From an uncultured Clostridia bacterium (GTDB lineage: Bacteria; Bacillota; Clostridia; TANB77; CAG-508), in contig CALXXH010000003.1 of assembly GCA_944392635.1 (NCBI GenBank), positions 1-35,774 of the forward strand: a stretch of DNA of 35,774 nucleotides, read 5' to 3'. Under the pieces are notes generated by a model. The model was not told the DNA's origin. It ran no database searches and was given only the letters and a program-made list of their open reading frames with translations. Shown here one piece after another: positions 24,793 to 31,730 of this stretch (its first letter is position 1; every line of letters begins with the position of its first letter). Both the position numbers and the translations under genes were made by a program.

Positions 24793-25218
24793 TTATATAC
24801 CTAAATTTGCCATGTTTTCTGCAATTTCATCTGCAGAAATATTTTCATCACAATTTTGCCATGTTTGTTTATCCCAAATTTCTAGTCTTGTCCCTACTCC
24901 AATTATTACAGTTTCTTTTTCAAGTCCTGCTGCAATCCTTAAGTTATTTGGTAATAAAAATCTTCCTTGTTTATCTATTTCACATTCTGTTGCACCTGAT
25001 AAGAAAAATCTTACAAAGTTTCTGGCATTTTTATCTGAAAGTGGTAAAGCTTTTAATTTTGTTTCAAAATTCATCCATTCTTCTTGTGAAAACGCAAATA
25101 AACATCCATCTAAACCTTTTGTTACGATGAACTTTTCTCCCATGTCTTGTCTTAGTTTTACTGGCATTATTAATCTACCTTTAGCATCTAGAGAATGCTC
25201 GTATTCACCTATTAGCAA
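24793..25218 (-). CDS. mraZ: Transcriptional regulator MraZ
   Basis: MraZ is the AbrB-fold DNA-binding regulator of the division and wall cluster; it binds short direct repeats in front of its own operon. The 141 residues show the two SpoVT-AbrB-like halves with the DxxGR motifs: [14 protein letters not shown] (about 10-23) and [14 protein letters not shown]. The start is TTG at 25218, eight bases after GGAGG; no ATG fits. Four decamer repeats lie directly upstream (25231-25270), as expected for its operator. It is the first gene of the cluster. Confidence 0.95.
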   Translation of the reverse strand: MLIGEYEHSLDAKGRLIMPVKLRQDMGEKFIVTKGLDGCLFAFSQEEWMNFETKLKALPLSDKNARNFVRFFLSGATECEIDKQGRFLLPNNLRIAAGLEKETVIIGVGTRLEIWDKQTWQNCDENISADEIAENMANLGI

Positions 25219-25230
25219 TTAATGGTCCTC

Positions 25231-25270
25231 CTTTTTCACTTTCTACCACTTTGTACCACTTTTCTCCACT
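25231..25270 (-). promoter_or_regulatory. MraZ operator: decamer direct repeats
   Basis: On the minus strand AGTGGAGAAA, AGTGGTACAA and AGTGGTAGAA are followed by a weaker AGTGAAAAAG, with exactly 10-base period. The repeats sit between the promoter -10 and the mraZ ribosome site. MraZ proteins are known to bind such short tandem boxes upstream of mraZ, so autoregulation is likely. Confidence 0.8.
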
Positions 25271-25278
25271 TCAAGTAA

Positions 25279-25307
25279 ATTTTAATATAACTTTTTCTAT
25301 TTTGCAA
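25279..25307 (-). promoter_or_regulatory. Promoter for mraZ-rsmH-ftsL-spoVD
   Basis: On the minus strand TTGCAA (25302-25307) and TAAAAT (25279-25284) are 17 bases apart, with the MraZ boxes just downstream. Confidence 0.7.
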
Positions 25308-25379
25308 GTGTTTTTTTAAATTTTTTTAAATTTTTATTAAATTTTGGTTACAACTTACAGCTTGTTTTAATAATCCAAT

Positions 25380-25576
25380 AAAATTAATGTTATAATATAT
25401 CGAATAAATTTCGAATGTGATTGGAAAAAATTTAGAATTTCTTTAATAATTTTATGGAAAATGTTCGCGTCGAACGAAATGAGGACTAAGTGAAAGGGTG
25501 CCATAAAATTATTTTAGAAATTCTTATTTTTGTATTGAACCGAAAAATTTATGAAATATATTATAACATTAATTTT
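25380..25576. repeat. Palindromic element B2 (arms 21 bp)
   Basis: Bases 25380-25400 and 25556-25576 are perfect reverse complements and differ from the arms of B1. The core, including CGAATGTGATTGGAA, the GTTCG-CGT-CGAAC hairpin, AGTGAAAGGGTGCC and ACCGAAAAA, is almost identical to B1. It lies between mraZ and the M15 peptidase gene; with the operator and promoter, it accounts for most of the 396-base gap. Confidence 0.9.
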
Positions 25577-25614
25577 TATTATTGCATTATTAGCTGTAAA
25601 TTGTAACAAATCTT

Positions 25615-26296
25615 CTAGTTTATAGTTGTTCCTGTTGCTCCTGTTCCTACAACATCTTCTTGTAATGAACGCCATGTATTACAACCAACTATACCATCTG
25701 CTGTTAATCCTCTTGAGCGTTGATAACTAATTACTGCATTTTGAGTAGCAGATCCAAATATTCCATCTAATCCATTAGTCCTATATCCTAATGTATTTAA
25801 ATCATCTTGAGCTATTAATACATAGTTACTAAGACTTCCTCTCCTTATTGTAGGGAAACCACCTGTACTACAAGCTGGCTTTCCGGAATCTTTTGTCAAA
25901 ATGTACCCATGTTGGTGTAAGACTAATAGGTTCCACATATGTCCATATTCCTGAATTATTAGCACTATTCCAAAGTCTAGTTCTTTGTGTTTGTGTTAAT
26001 CTTTGCCCAACATCAAATGCAACACCTGCATAATGTTGACTTTGATTTCCATGTCCTCCCTCATATGGTCTTTTAAAGGCAAATCCAACTGGTATTGGTC
26101 CTCCATATAAATATCTTTGACTATTCCAACTTTGCATAGTTCTTTTTGTTGTCCACAAAATATTACTTTTACTTGATCCTCTAAATTCTCTTACTCTTAA
26201 TGTACCATTTGTATTATATGGCATGGATTCTTCTTCTCCCCTATAATATGTTTCCATTCTATCTGTATCATTATTAAAAACTAATATCTTTGCCAT
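25615..26296 (-). CDS. M15-type D,D-peptidase with peptidoglycan-binding domain, needs one +1 frameshift
   Basis: The first part has M15 carboxypeptidase-like zinc-site motifs: SQHYAGVAFDVG (His and Asp ligands) and TWVHFDK (His). The second part is a peptidoglycan-binding domain of the PG_binding_1 type (VLIAQDDLNTLGYRTNGLDGIFGSATQNAVISYQ...) found on wall hydrolases. The two parts are in different frames. The zero frame reads AGA TTC CGG AAA and stops five codons later. Dropping one base after TTC gives GGA AAG and joins the domains smoothly (about 226 residues). The CGG is at 25883-25885. The start ATG at 26296 follows GGGAGG. There is no signal peptide, so export may be non-classical, or it may be a phage-type endolysin. 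It lies 68 bases after the sortase gene. Confidence 0.82.
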
Positions 26297-26364
26297 AAAA
26301 AATAATCCTCCCATAATCATATTTTCTATATATTATGAAAGGATTATCTTTTTGTTACCATATT

Positions 26365-27108
26365 TTACACTTCTCTTGCTTTTACAATAACTCTTAGTTT
26401 ACTATCATTTGTACAAGTAATTAAAGTAACTTCTTTATTTCCATTTGTAAGTTGACTTGTACAGCTAACATCTGTTGGATCTACTTCATATTTATTATAT
26501 ACACGATAATTTATAGTTTTACCTGCTAAATCTGTTATTTCTATAATATCTCCATTTTCTAATGTAGGAACTTTACTAAAGAACTTTGTATTTCTATAAT
26601 TATGACCTACTATACAAAAGTTTCCAACTTCATTTGGCTCTGGGCCCCAGAATTTTGTTGGAGATATTTTTAACAAATCTTCTGTTTCTTCAACTGAATC
26701 TGTTTCCCCATCCAAAATTGGATATTCCACATTTATTTTTGGTATTCTAACTGTTCCAATTGATACATATCTAAAACCATTTTGTGTTGTTTGTACAGTT
26801 TTATTAGAATTCTTTATTTGCTCTGCTTGATTTTCAGCATTTAATTCTTCTGTTTGTTCTTCATCATCTAATACTGCAATTAATACATTACTATCTGCTA
26901 CTGTATTATCTTCTGTCATATTCATATTTGCTAGTATTTCTTGAGATACTTCTTCATCTTTATTTCTATTGTATTCTGCATATATGCAAAAAGAGATTAG
27001 AATGCATACTAAAAAAACAGACAAAAAGAAATCAAATTTATAGATTTTCTTTTTTCTCTTCAATTCAGGTGTAATATATAATTTTTTAGTAACTAAAATT
27101 TGATTCAT
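26365..27108 (-). CDS. Sortase (class D-like)
   Basis: This membrane transpeptidase attaches surface proteins carrying an LPxTG-like signal to the cell wall. A basic N-terminus and one membrane segment (about residues 25-45) are followed by a linker of about 70 residues and the sortase barrel. The catalytic residues are visible: His169 in VGHNYR, Cys232 in the TLITC motif and Arg239 in SKLRV. The 247-residue length fits class D or E housekeeping-type enzymes; the class is my inference. The LPSAG-tailed pectate lyase in this window is an obvious candidate substrate. Confidence 0.88.
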   Translation of the reverse strand: MNQILVTKKLYITPELKRKKKIYKFDFFLSVFLVCILISFCIYAEYNRNKDEEVSQEILANMNMTEDNTVADSNVLIAVLDDEEQTEELNAENQAEQIKNSNKTVQTTQNGFRYVSIGTVRIPKINVEYPILDGETDSVEETEDLLKISPTKFWGPEPNEVGNFCIVGHNYRNTKFFSKVPTLENGDIIEITDLAGKTINYRVYNKYEVDPTDVSCTSQLTNGNKEVTLITCTNDSKLRVIVKAREV

Positions 27109-27139
27109 ACTACTCTCCTTTTTTCAATGCTCCTATATT

Positions 27140-27168
27140 ATTATAACATGTATATAGATTTTTTTGAA
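27140..27168 (-). promoter_or_regulatory. Possible promoter for the sortase gene
   Basis: On the minus strand a perfect TATAAT (27140-27145) lies 17 bases downstream of a weak TTCAAA (27163-27168), about 30 bases before the start codon. Confidence 0.5.
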
Positions 27169-27213
27169 TACTTTTCATTAAAATTATTTAATTACTATTC
27201 ATATATTTTTTAC

Positions 27214-27342
27214 TAGTGAATGATATATTTAGATATTTTGAAGTATATTGGGGAGGACCTTTCTAGAAAATGTTTGAACGCATGTGAATTACATTTTCTT
27301 GAATGGGGATTACGCAAAAATATATAACTATATCATTCACTA
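27214..27342. repeat. Palindromic element D
   Basis: The arms 27214-27240 and 27315-27342 are imperfect reverse complements. The outer 14 bases, TAGTGAATGATATA, pair without mismatch, and small bulges follow. The core has GGGGAGGACCTTTC, similar to a REP unit, and an inner stem (CTAGAAAATGT/ACATTTTCTTG). It lacks the GAATGYGAWTG box of the A, B and C elements. It sits between rsmA and the sortase gene. Confidence 0.65.
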
Positions 27343-27356
27343 TATAAAGTATTATA

Positions 27357-28220
27357 TTAACTGCAAATTGTAATATACCTTGTTATATTAGCAAAATCTT
27401 GAATAGATAATTCTTCTGCTCTTACATTTTCATTTAAATTTAATTTCTTTAAAATCTTTATTCCTTCCTCTTTATTTAAGAAAACTCTTGTATTAACAAG
27501 TGCGTTTAATAAAGTTTTTCTTCTTTGCATAAAAGCACATTTTATTATCCTAAACATAACATCTGGTCTTTCAACATTAACTGGTGGCTCTTTTCGTATA
27601 TTTAATTTTATTACTTGTGATATTACTTCTGGTTCTGGTATAAATGAATCTTTTGGAACTTCCAAAATCTTTTCTCCTTCTGCATAATAATAAACACTAT
27701 ATGTAATTGCCCCTGTTTCTTTTCCTCCTGGAATAGCAATTAATCTATCTGCAACTTCTTTTTGAACCATTACTGTTATACTTTCTAAATCTAACTTCTC
27801 TTCCAAAAGCTTCATTATTATTGGTGTTGTAATATAGTATGGAAGGTTTGCAACTATTTTTACTTGTTTAAAACCTTTGTCCTTTTTATCATTTATTAAT
27901 TTTTTTAAATCCAATTTTAGAATATCATCATTTATTATTTCTAGATTTTTATATAACAAAAATCTATCTTTCAAAATAGGAATCATTTTTTTATCTAATT
28001 CCACACAAACAACTTCCCCTGCATTTTCTAATAATTCTTTTGTTAATGTTCCTAAACCTGGTCCTATTTCTATAACACAATCTTCTTTTCCAATATTGCT
28101 ACATTCAACAATTTTATTTATTACATTTTCATCTATTAGAAAATTCTGTCCTAATGATTTATTTGCTTTTATATGATATTTTTTCATTATGAAAGAAGTT
28201 TCTTCCCATAAACTACTCAT
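27357..28220 (-). CDS. rsmA: 16S rRNA m6(2)A1518/A1519 dimethyltransferase RsmA
   Basis: RsmA (KsgA) dimethylates two adjacent adenines in helix 45 of 16S rRNA, a late step in small-subunit assembly. The 287 residues show KSLGQNFLIDENVINKIV, the SAM-binding VIEIGPGLGTLTKELL, VELDKKMIP, NDDILKLDL and the catalytic NLPYYITTPI motif. The C-terminal domain contains FMQRRKTLLNAL, also typical. The start follows AAAGGAG. A promoter is present upstream, and the gene is divergent from the PBP gene at 28442. Confidence 0.97.
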   Translation of the reverse strand: MSSLWEETSFIMKKYHIKANKSLGQNFLIDENVINKIVECSNIGKEDCVIEIGPGLGTLTKELLENAGEVVCVELDKKMIPILKDRFLLYKNLEIINDDILKLDLKKLINDKKDKGFKQVKIVANLPYYITTPIIMKLLEEKLDLESITVMVQKEVADRLIAIPGGKETGAITYSVYYYAEGEKILEVPKDSFIPEPEVISQVIKLNIRKEPPVNVERPDVMFRIIKCAFMQRRKTLLNALVNTRVFLNKEEGIKILKKLNLNENVRAEELSIQDFANITRYITICS

Positions 28221-28259
28221 TATTTCAATTTCTCCTTTTATTTTATTAGTTATAGATAT

Positions 28260-28288
28260 ATTATATTTGAATTTTTACCATTTTGCAA
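28260..28288 (-). promoter_or_regulatory. Promoter for rsmA
   Basis: On the minus strand TTGCAA (28283-28288) and TATAAT (28260-28265) are exactly 17 bases apart, about 40 bases upstream of the start codon. Confidence 0.75.
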
Positions 28289-28304
28289 GTGTTTCTAGGC
28301 ATCA

Positions 28305-28376
28305 TTTAACCTGTTCCTAGATCCCGTTGACCTGTCCCTAAATCCCGAAATAGGATTTTTGGGGCCGTCCCCAAAT
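28305..28376 (+). repeat. REP-like cluster upstream of the second PBP gene
   Basis: TTTAACCTGTTCC, TTGACCTGTCCCTAAATCCC and GGATTTTTGGGGCCGTCCCC lie in sequence, ending in a GGGGCCGTCCCC core followed by AAATCC. The same order (TTTAACCTGTCACC, then TTTTGGGGCCGTCCCCAA) occurs after the PBP gene at 30867-30916 in the same direction. Confidence 0.75.
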
Positions 28377-28380
28377 CCTC

Positions 28381-28409
28381 TTGCATTTTTAAGGTTTTTA
28401 ATGTAAAAT
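28381..28409 (+). promoter_or_regulatory. Promoter for the second PBP gene
   Basis: TTGCAT (28381-28386) and TAAAAT (28404-28409) are exactly 17 bases apart, about 33 bases before the ATG at 28442. Confidence 0.65.
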
Positions 28410-28441
28410 ATATTCACTACAAAACAAAAGAGGCGATGAGT

Positions 28442-30784
28442 ATGAATGATAGAAATAAAAGAAATACTAATAAAAATATGAAAACAAGTAAAAATCAAGT
28501 TTCAAAGAAAATAAGAACTACAAAAGATGATTCAAATGTAATTAAACTAAAAACTGATTTTGATTCTAGTAATCTTATAAAAACTAAGAAACTAAAAACT
28601 ATTCTTGGGGTTTCCATTATAATTTTTATACTTTTAATTGGAAGAATTGGTTTTCTACAATTTGTTGAAGGAAGTTCACTAGAAGAACAAGCATATAATC
28701 AACAAACAATTAATCAAATTATAAGTCCTAAACGTGGAAATATATATGATTCTACAGGAAAAGCTCTTGCAATTAGTGCTCAAGTAGATACTATCACTAT
28801 TAATCCAGCAAAATTTGAAAAAGACACTGAAGAAGAAACTGCTAAATATAAAGAAACTATTGCAACAGGTCTTTCTCAAATATTTTCTTTAGATTACCAA
28901 GAAACTTTAGATAAACTAAATAGTAAGTCTCAAGTAGAAACTATTGCAAAAAAAGTAGAACAAGATAAAGTTGATGAATTAAAAACTTGGATGGAAGAAA
29001 ATGAAATAAGTGTTGGTATTAATATAGATGAAGATACTAAAAGATATTATCCATATAGTACTGTTGCATCAGCTGTAATTGGTTTTTGTGGAAGTGATAA
29101 TCAAGGTTTAAGTGGTATTGAATCTAAATGGGATTCTGTTTTAACAGGTACTCCTGGAAAAATTGTAAGTTCTCAAGGAAGTAATCAAGAAGAAATTCCT
29201 GATGCAGAAGAAACATATATTGCAGCAGAAAATGGTAGTGACCTAACTCTTACAATTGACCTAAACATTCAATCTATAGTTGAAAAATACCTAAAACAAG
29301 CAGTTGAAGAAAATGAATGTTCAAGAGGTGGTAATGTTATTGCAATGGATCCATCAACAGGTGATATCTTGGCTATGGCATCATATCCAGATTATGACTT
29401 AAACTCACCATATACCCCTAATTCAACACTTGCTAAAACTTATGATAGTTTAAGTAATGAAGAAAAAAATGAAGCTTTGTACAAAATGTGGTCAAATAAA
29501 TCTGTTGCAGAAACATATGAACCTGGTTCAACATTTAAAATTATAACTTCTGCAGTTGCTTTAGAAGAAAATATAACAATTACTGATAAAGCCGGAGATT
29601 TTTATTGCAAAGGATATGAAGAATTTGAAGACGTAAATAATCAAACAATAAAAATAAGATGTTGGAGAGCAAATCCTCATGGTTCTCAAACTTTAAGACA
29701 GGCTTTAATGAATTCTTGTAACCCTGCTTTTATGCAGTTAGGGAAAAGAATTGGAGCACCTACTCTATATAAATACTATGAAGCTTTTGGATTATTTGAT
29801 TCTACTAATTCTGGTCTATATGGTGAACAAAGTAGTATATTCCAAAAATTAGAAAATGTAGGACCTGTTGAACTTGCAACTATGTCATTTGGACAAAGAT
29901 TAAATATTACACCACTTCAAATGATAACAGCAGTTTCTTGTGTTGCAAATGATGGTATTTTAATGCAACCTAGAATTGTAAAATCTGTAACCAACACTGA
30001 TACAGGAGCTGTTACAGAAACACCTGTAACACAAGTAAGACAAGTAATTTCAAAAGAAACAGCAAATGAAGTAAAATCAATGATGGAATCTGTTGTAACT
30101 GAAGGAACTGGTAAGCATGCTGCTGTAACTGGATATTCTATAGGAGGAAAAACAGGTACTTCTGAACCAACTGAAGCAAATGCAGAAGAAGGTTATGTTG
30201 CATCATATGTTGCAATTTCACCTGTTGAAGATACAAAAATCGTTTTACTAGTTACATTATATGACCCTCAAGGAGAAAATGGATACCAAGGTGGTCAAGT
30301 TGCAGGACCTGTAGTTTCTCAAATGTTAAATGAAATTTTACCTTACTTAGGAGTTGTTTCAAGTACAACTGGGGATAATAGTTCAAGTAATTATATAACT
30401 GTACCAGATGTAAGAAATAAAACTGTTGCAGAAGCTGAAAAAACTCTAAAAGATGCTGGATTTAAGGTAAAAACATATGTAAATGGCGATGCAAATACAA
30501 TTTTAGTTGAAGACCAAAATCCAAAACCAGGTAGTTCTTTACCTAAAAATTCTTTAATAATCTTATATGGTGAAGGTAGTACAACTTCTACATCTGTAGT
30601 TGTTCCAGACCTAAAAGGAATGAATGCATCACAAGCAACAAGTACATTACAATCTAAAAATTTGAATATTAATATAGAAGGTAGTGGAACTGTAATGGCT
30701 CAAGACTATATGGCAAATGAACAAGTACCTGAAGGAACTATTATAAAGGTTACCTTAAAAAGTACACTAACTGATGCACATTAA
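28442..30784 (+). CDS. Second SpoVD/FtsI-type penicillin-binding protein with two PASTA domains
   Basis: This is a class B transpeptidase of about 780 residues, clearly a paralogue of the one at 20726-22717: both share the NPKRG/SPKRG-NIYD region, NIDEDTKRYYPY and IGFCGSDNQGL. It has a basic cytoplasmic tail of about 50 residues, one membrane segment, the dimerisation domain, YEPGSTFKI (SxxK), NSCNPAFM (SxN) and GGKTGTSEP. Two C-terminal PASTA domains follow (ITVPDVRNKTVAEAE and VVVPDLKGMNASQAT), against one in the paralogue. The start at ATG 28442, eight bases after AGAGG, is preferred to the ATG at 28436. It is the only plus-strand gene between 3.4 and 35.8 kb, and REP-like units flank it. 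Confidence 0.92.
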   Translation: MNDRNKRNTNKNMKTSKNQVSKKIRTTKDDSNVIKLKTDFDSSNLIKTKKLKTILGVSIIIFILLIGRIGFLQFVEGSSLEEQAYNQQTINQIISPKRGNIYDSTGKALAISAQVDTITINPAKFEKDTEEETAKYKETIATGLSQIFSLDYQETLDKLNSKSQVETIAKKVEQDKVDELKTWMEENEISVGINIDEDTKRYYPYSTVASAVIGFCGSDNQGLSGIESKWDSVLTGTPGKIVSSQGSNQEEIPDAEETYIAAENGSDLTLTIDLNIQSIVEKYLKQAVEENECSRGGNVIAMDPSTGDILAMASYPDYDLNSPYTPNSTLAKTYDSLSNEEKNEALYKMWSNKSVAETYEPGSTFKIITSAVALEENITITDKAGDFYCKGYEEFEDVNNQTIKIRCWRANPHGSQTLRQALMNSCNPAFMQLGKRIGAPTLYKYYEAFGLFDSTNSGLYGEQSSIFQKLENVGPVELATMSFGQRLNITPLQMITAVSCVANDGILMQPRIVKSVTNTDTGAVTETPVTQVRQVISKETANEVKSMMESVVTEGTGKHAAVTGYSIGGKTGTSEPTEANAEEGYVASYVAISPVEDTKIVLLVTLYDPQGENGYQGGQVAGPVVSQMLNEILPYLGVVSSTTGDNSSSNYITVPDVRNKTVAEAEKTLKDAGFKVKTYVNGDANTILVEDQNPKPGSSLPKNSLIILYGEGSTTSTSVVVPDLKGMNASQATSTLQSKNLNINIEGSGTVMAQDYMANEQVPEGTIIKVTLKSTLTDAH

Positions 30785-30816
30785 AATCTAAATTATAGAA
30801 AATATATTTAATGTCA

Positions 30817-30855
30817 AAATAGCAGAGGAAATAAATAAAATCTCCTCTGCTATTT
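30817..30855 (+). terminator. Bidirectional terminator after the second PBP gene
   Basis: AAATAGCAGAGGA (30817-30829) pairs perfectly with TCCTCTGCTATTT (30843-30855) around a 13-base loop. A and T tracts lie on the two sides, so it could stop transcription from either direction. It lies between converging genes. Confidence 0.8.
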
Positions 30856-30866
30856 AATATTTAAAT

Positions 30867-30920
30867 TTTAACCTGTCACCTTTGCACTTTCTAGTGCATT
30901 TTGGGGCCGTCCCCAATGCA
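30867..30920 (-). repeat. REP-like unit directly after the response regulator stop
   Basis: On the minus strand the regulator TAG is followed by TGCATTGGGGACGGCCCC, then AAAATGCACTAG, which can pair with the TGCAT start. Read on the plus strand, it repeats the order of the unit at 28305-28376. Confidence 0.75.
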
Positions 30921-31658
30921 CTATCTTGAAGCTATATAATATCCAACTCCTCTTTTTGTTATTAATATTTTTGGAGCTGATGTGTCTTGTTCTATTTTTT
31001 CACGAATTCTTCTTACTGTTACATCTACTGTTCTAATATCTCCGTAATACTCATATCCCCATACTTTTTCAAGCAATGTTTCTCTTGTTACTACTTGCTC
31101 TGGTTGAGATGCTAAGAATTTTAGTACTTCAAATTCTCTTAATGTTAAATCTATAATTTCTCCTCTAACCTTAACTTCAAATTTATCTAAATCTAATTCT
31201 AAATCTCCTACTACTATTTTACTATCTTTCTTTTTATCTTGTATATTAGGCTCAACAAATTGATTATTTGCAACAACATCAGCTTTTCTCAAATTAGCTT
31301 TTACTCTTGCAACTAATTCTCTTACACTAAATGGTTTTGTTATATAATCATCTGCACCTAATTCTAATCCTAATATTTTATCAATTTCTCCATCCTTAGC
31401 TGTTAGCATTAAAATAGGAACATTATATGAATTTTTGATTCTTTTACAAACAGATAATCCATCTAACTTTGGAAGCATTATATCTAATAAAATTAAATCC
31501 GGTTTTTGTTCTAAAGCCATATTAACAGCTGTAACACCGTCATTTGCTTCTATTGTACGATATCCTTCCTTTTTTAGATTATATACCAATATATCTATTA
31601 TTGGTTGTTCGTCATCAACAATTAAAATTGTTTTTACATCCTTTTCAAAATCTTCCAC
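30921..31658 (-). CDS. OmpR/PhoB-family response regulator, WalR-like
   Basis: This cytoplasmic DNA-binding regulator is phosphorylated by a histidine kinase. The receiver domain (about residues 8-125) has the acidic pair DDE, the phospho-acceptor Asp in LILLDIMLPKLDG, Thr in MLTAKD and the Lys in DYITKPF. The winged-helix domain (about 150-243) has LTLREFEVLKFLASQP, LEKVWGYEYYGDIRTVDVTVRRIREKIE and TKRGVGYYI. The RTVDVTVRRIREKIE signature is close to WalR (YycF/VicR). The start is GTG at 31658 after AAAGGA. Unlike in walRK operons, no kinase follows; the kinase at 6270-7715 is the likely partner, by inference. Confidence 0.92.
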   Translation of the reverse strand: MEDFEKDVKTILIVDDEQPIIDILVYNLKKEGYRTIEANDGVTAVNMALEQKPDLILLDIMLPKLDGLSVCKRIKNSYNVPILMLTAKDGEIDKILGLELGADDYITKPFSVRELVARVKANLRKADVVANNQFVEPNIQDKKKDSKIVVGDLELDLDKFEVKVRGEIIDLTLREFEVLKFLASQPEQVVTRETLLEKVWGYEYYGDIRTVDVTVRRIREKIEQDTSAPKILITKRGVGYYIASR

Positions 31659-31695
31659 AAAAATTCAGTCCTTTCTAATTGCTTTATTTATCATA

Positions 31696-31724
31696 TTTAT
31701 ATCACAAGTATTTAAAATATACAA
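31696..31724 (-). promoter_or_regulatory. Promoter for the response regulator gene
   Basis: On the minus strand TTGTAT (31719-31724) and TATAAA (31696-31701) are 17 bases apart, about 38 bases upstream of the GTG. The -35 lies just beside the mnmA stop codon. Confidence 0.6.
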
Positions 31725-31730
31725 GTTATT

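Noticed and set aside
22776-25576. tRNA or riboswitch in the B elements
   Set aside because: No cloverleaf or T-loop sequence and no recognisable riboswitch core. The structure is a long nested palindrome repeated at unrelated genes.
25615-25965. A separate gene starting MLIIQEYGHMWN for the peptidoglycan-binding domain
   Set aside because: The first part of this frame overlaps the M15 motif region in another frame and is unlike any domain. The sequence becomes sensible only after the CGG site, so it is the downstream half of one shifted gene.
28295-28498. Minus-strand frame overlapping the start of the second PBP gene
   Set aside because: It consists of antisense PBP sequence plus translated REP repeat, with no sign of coding.
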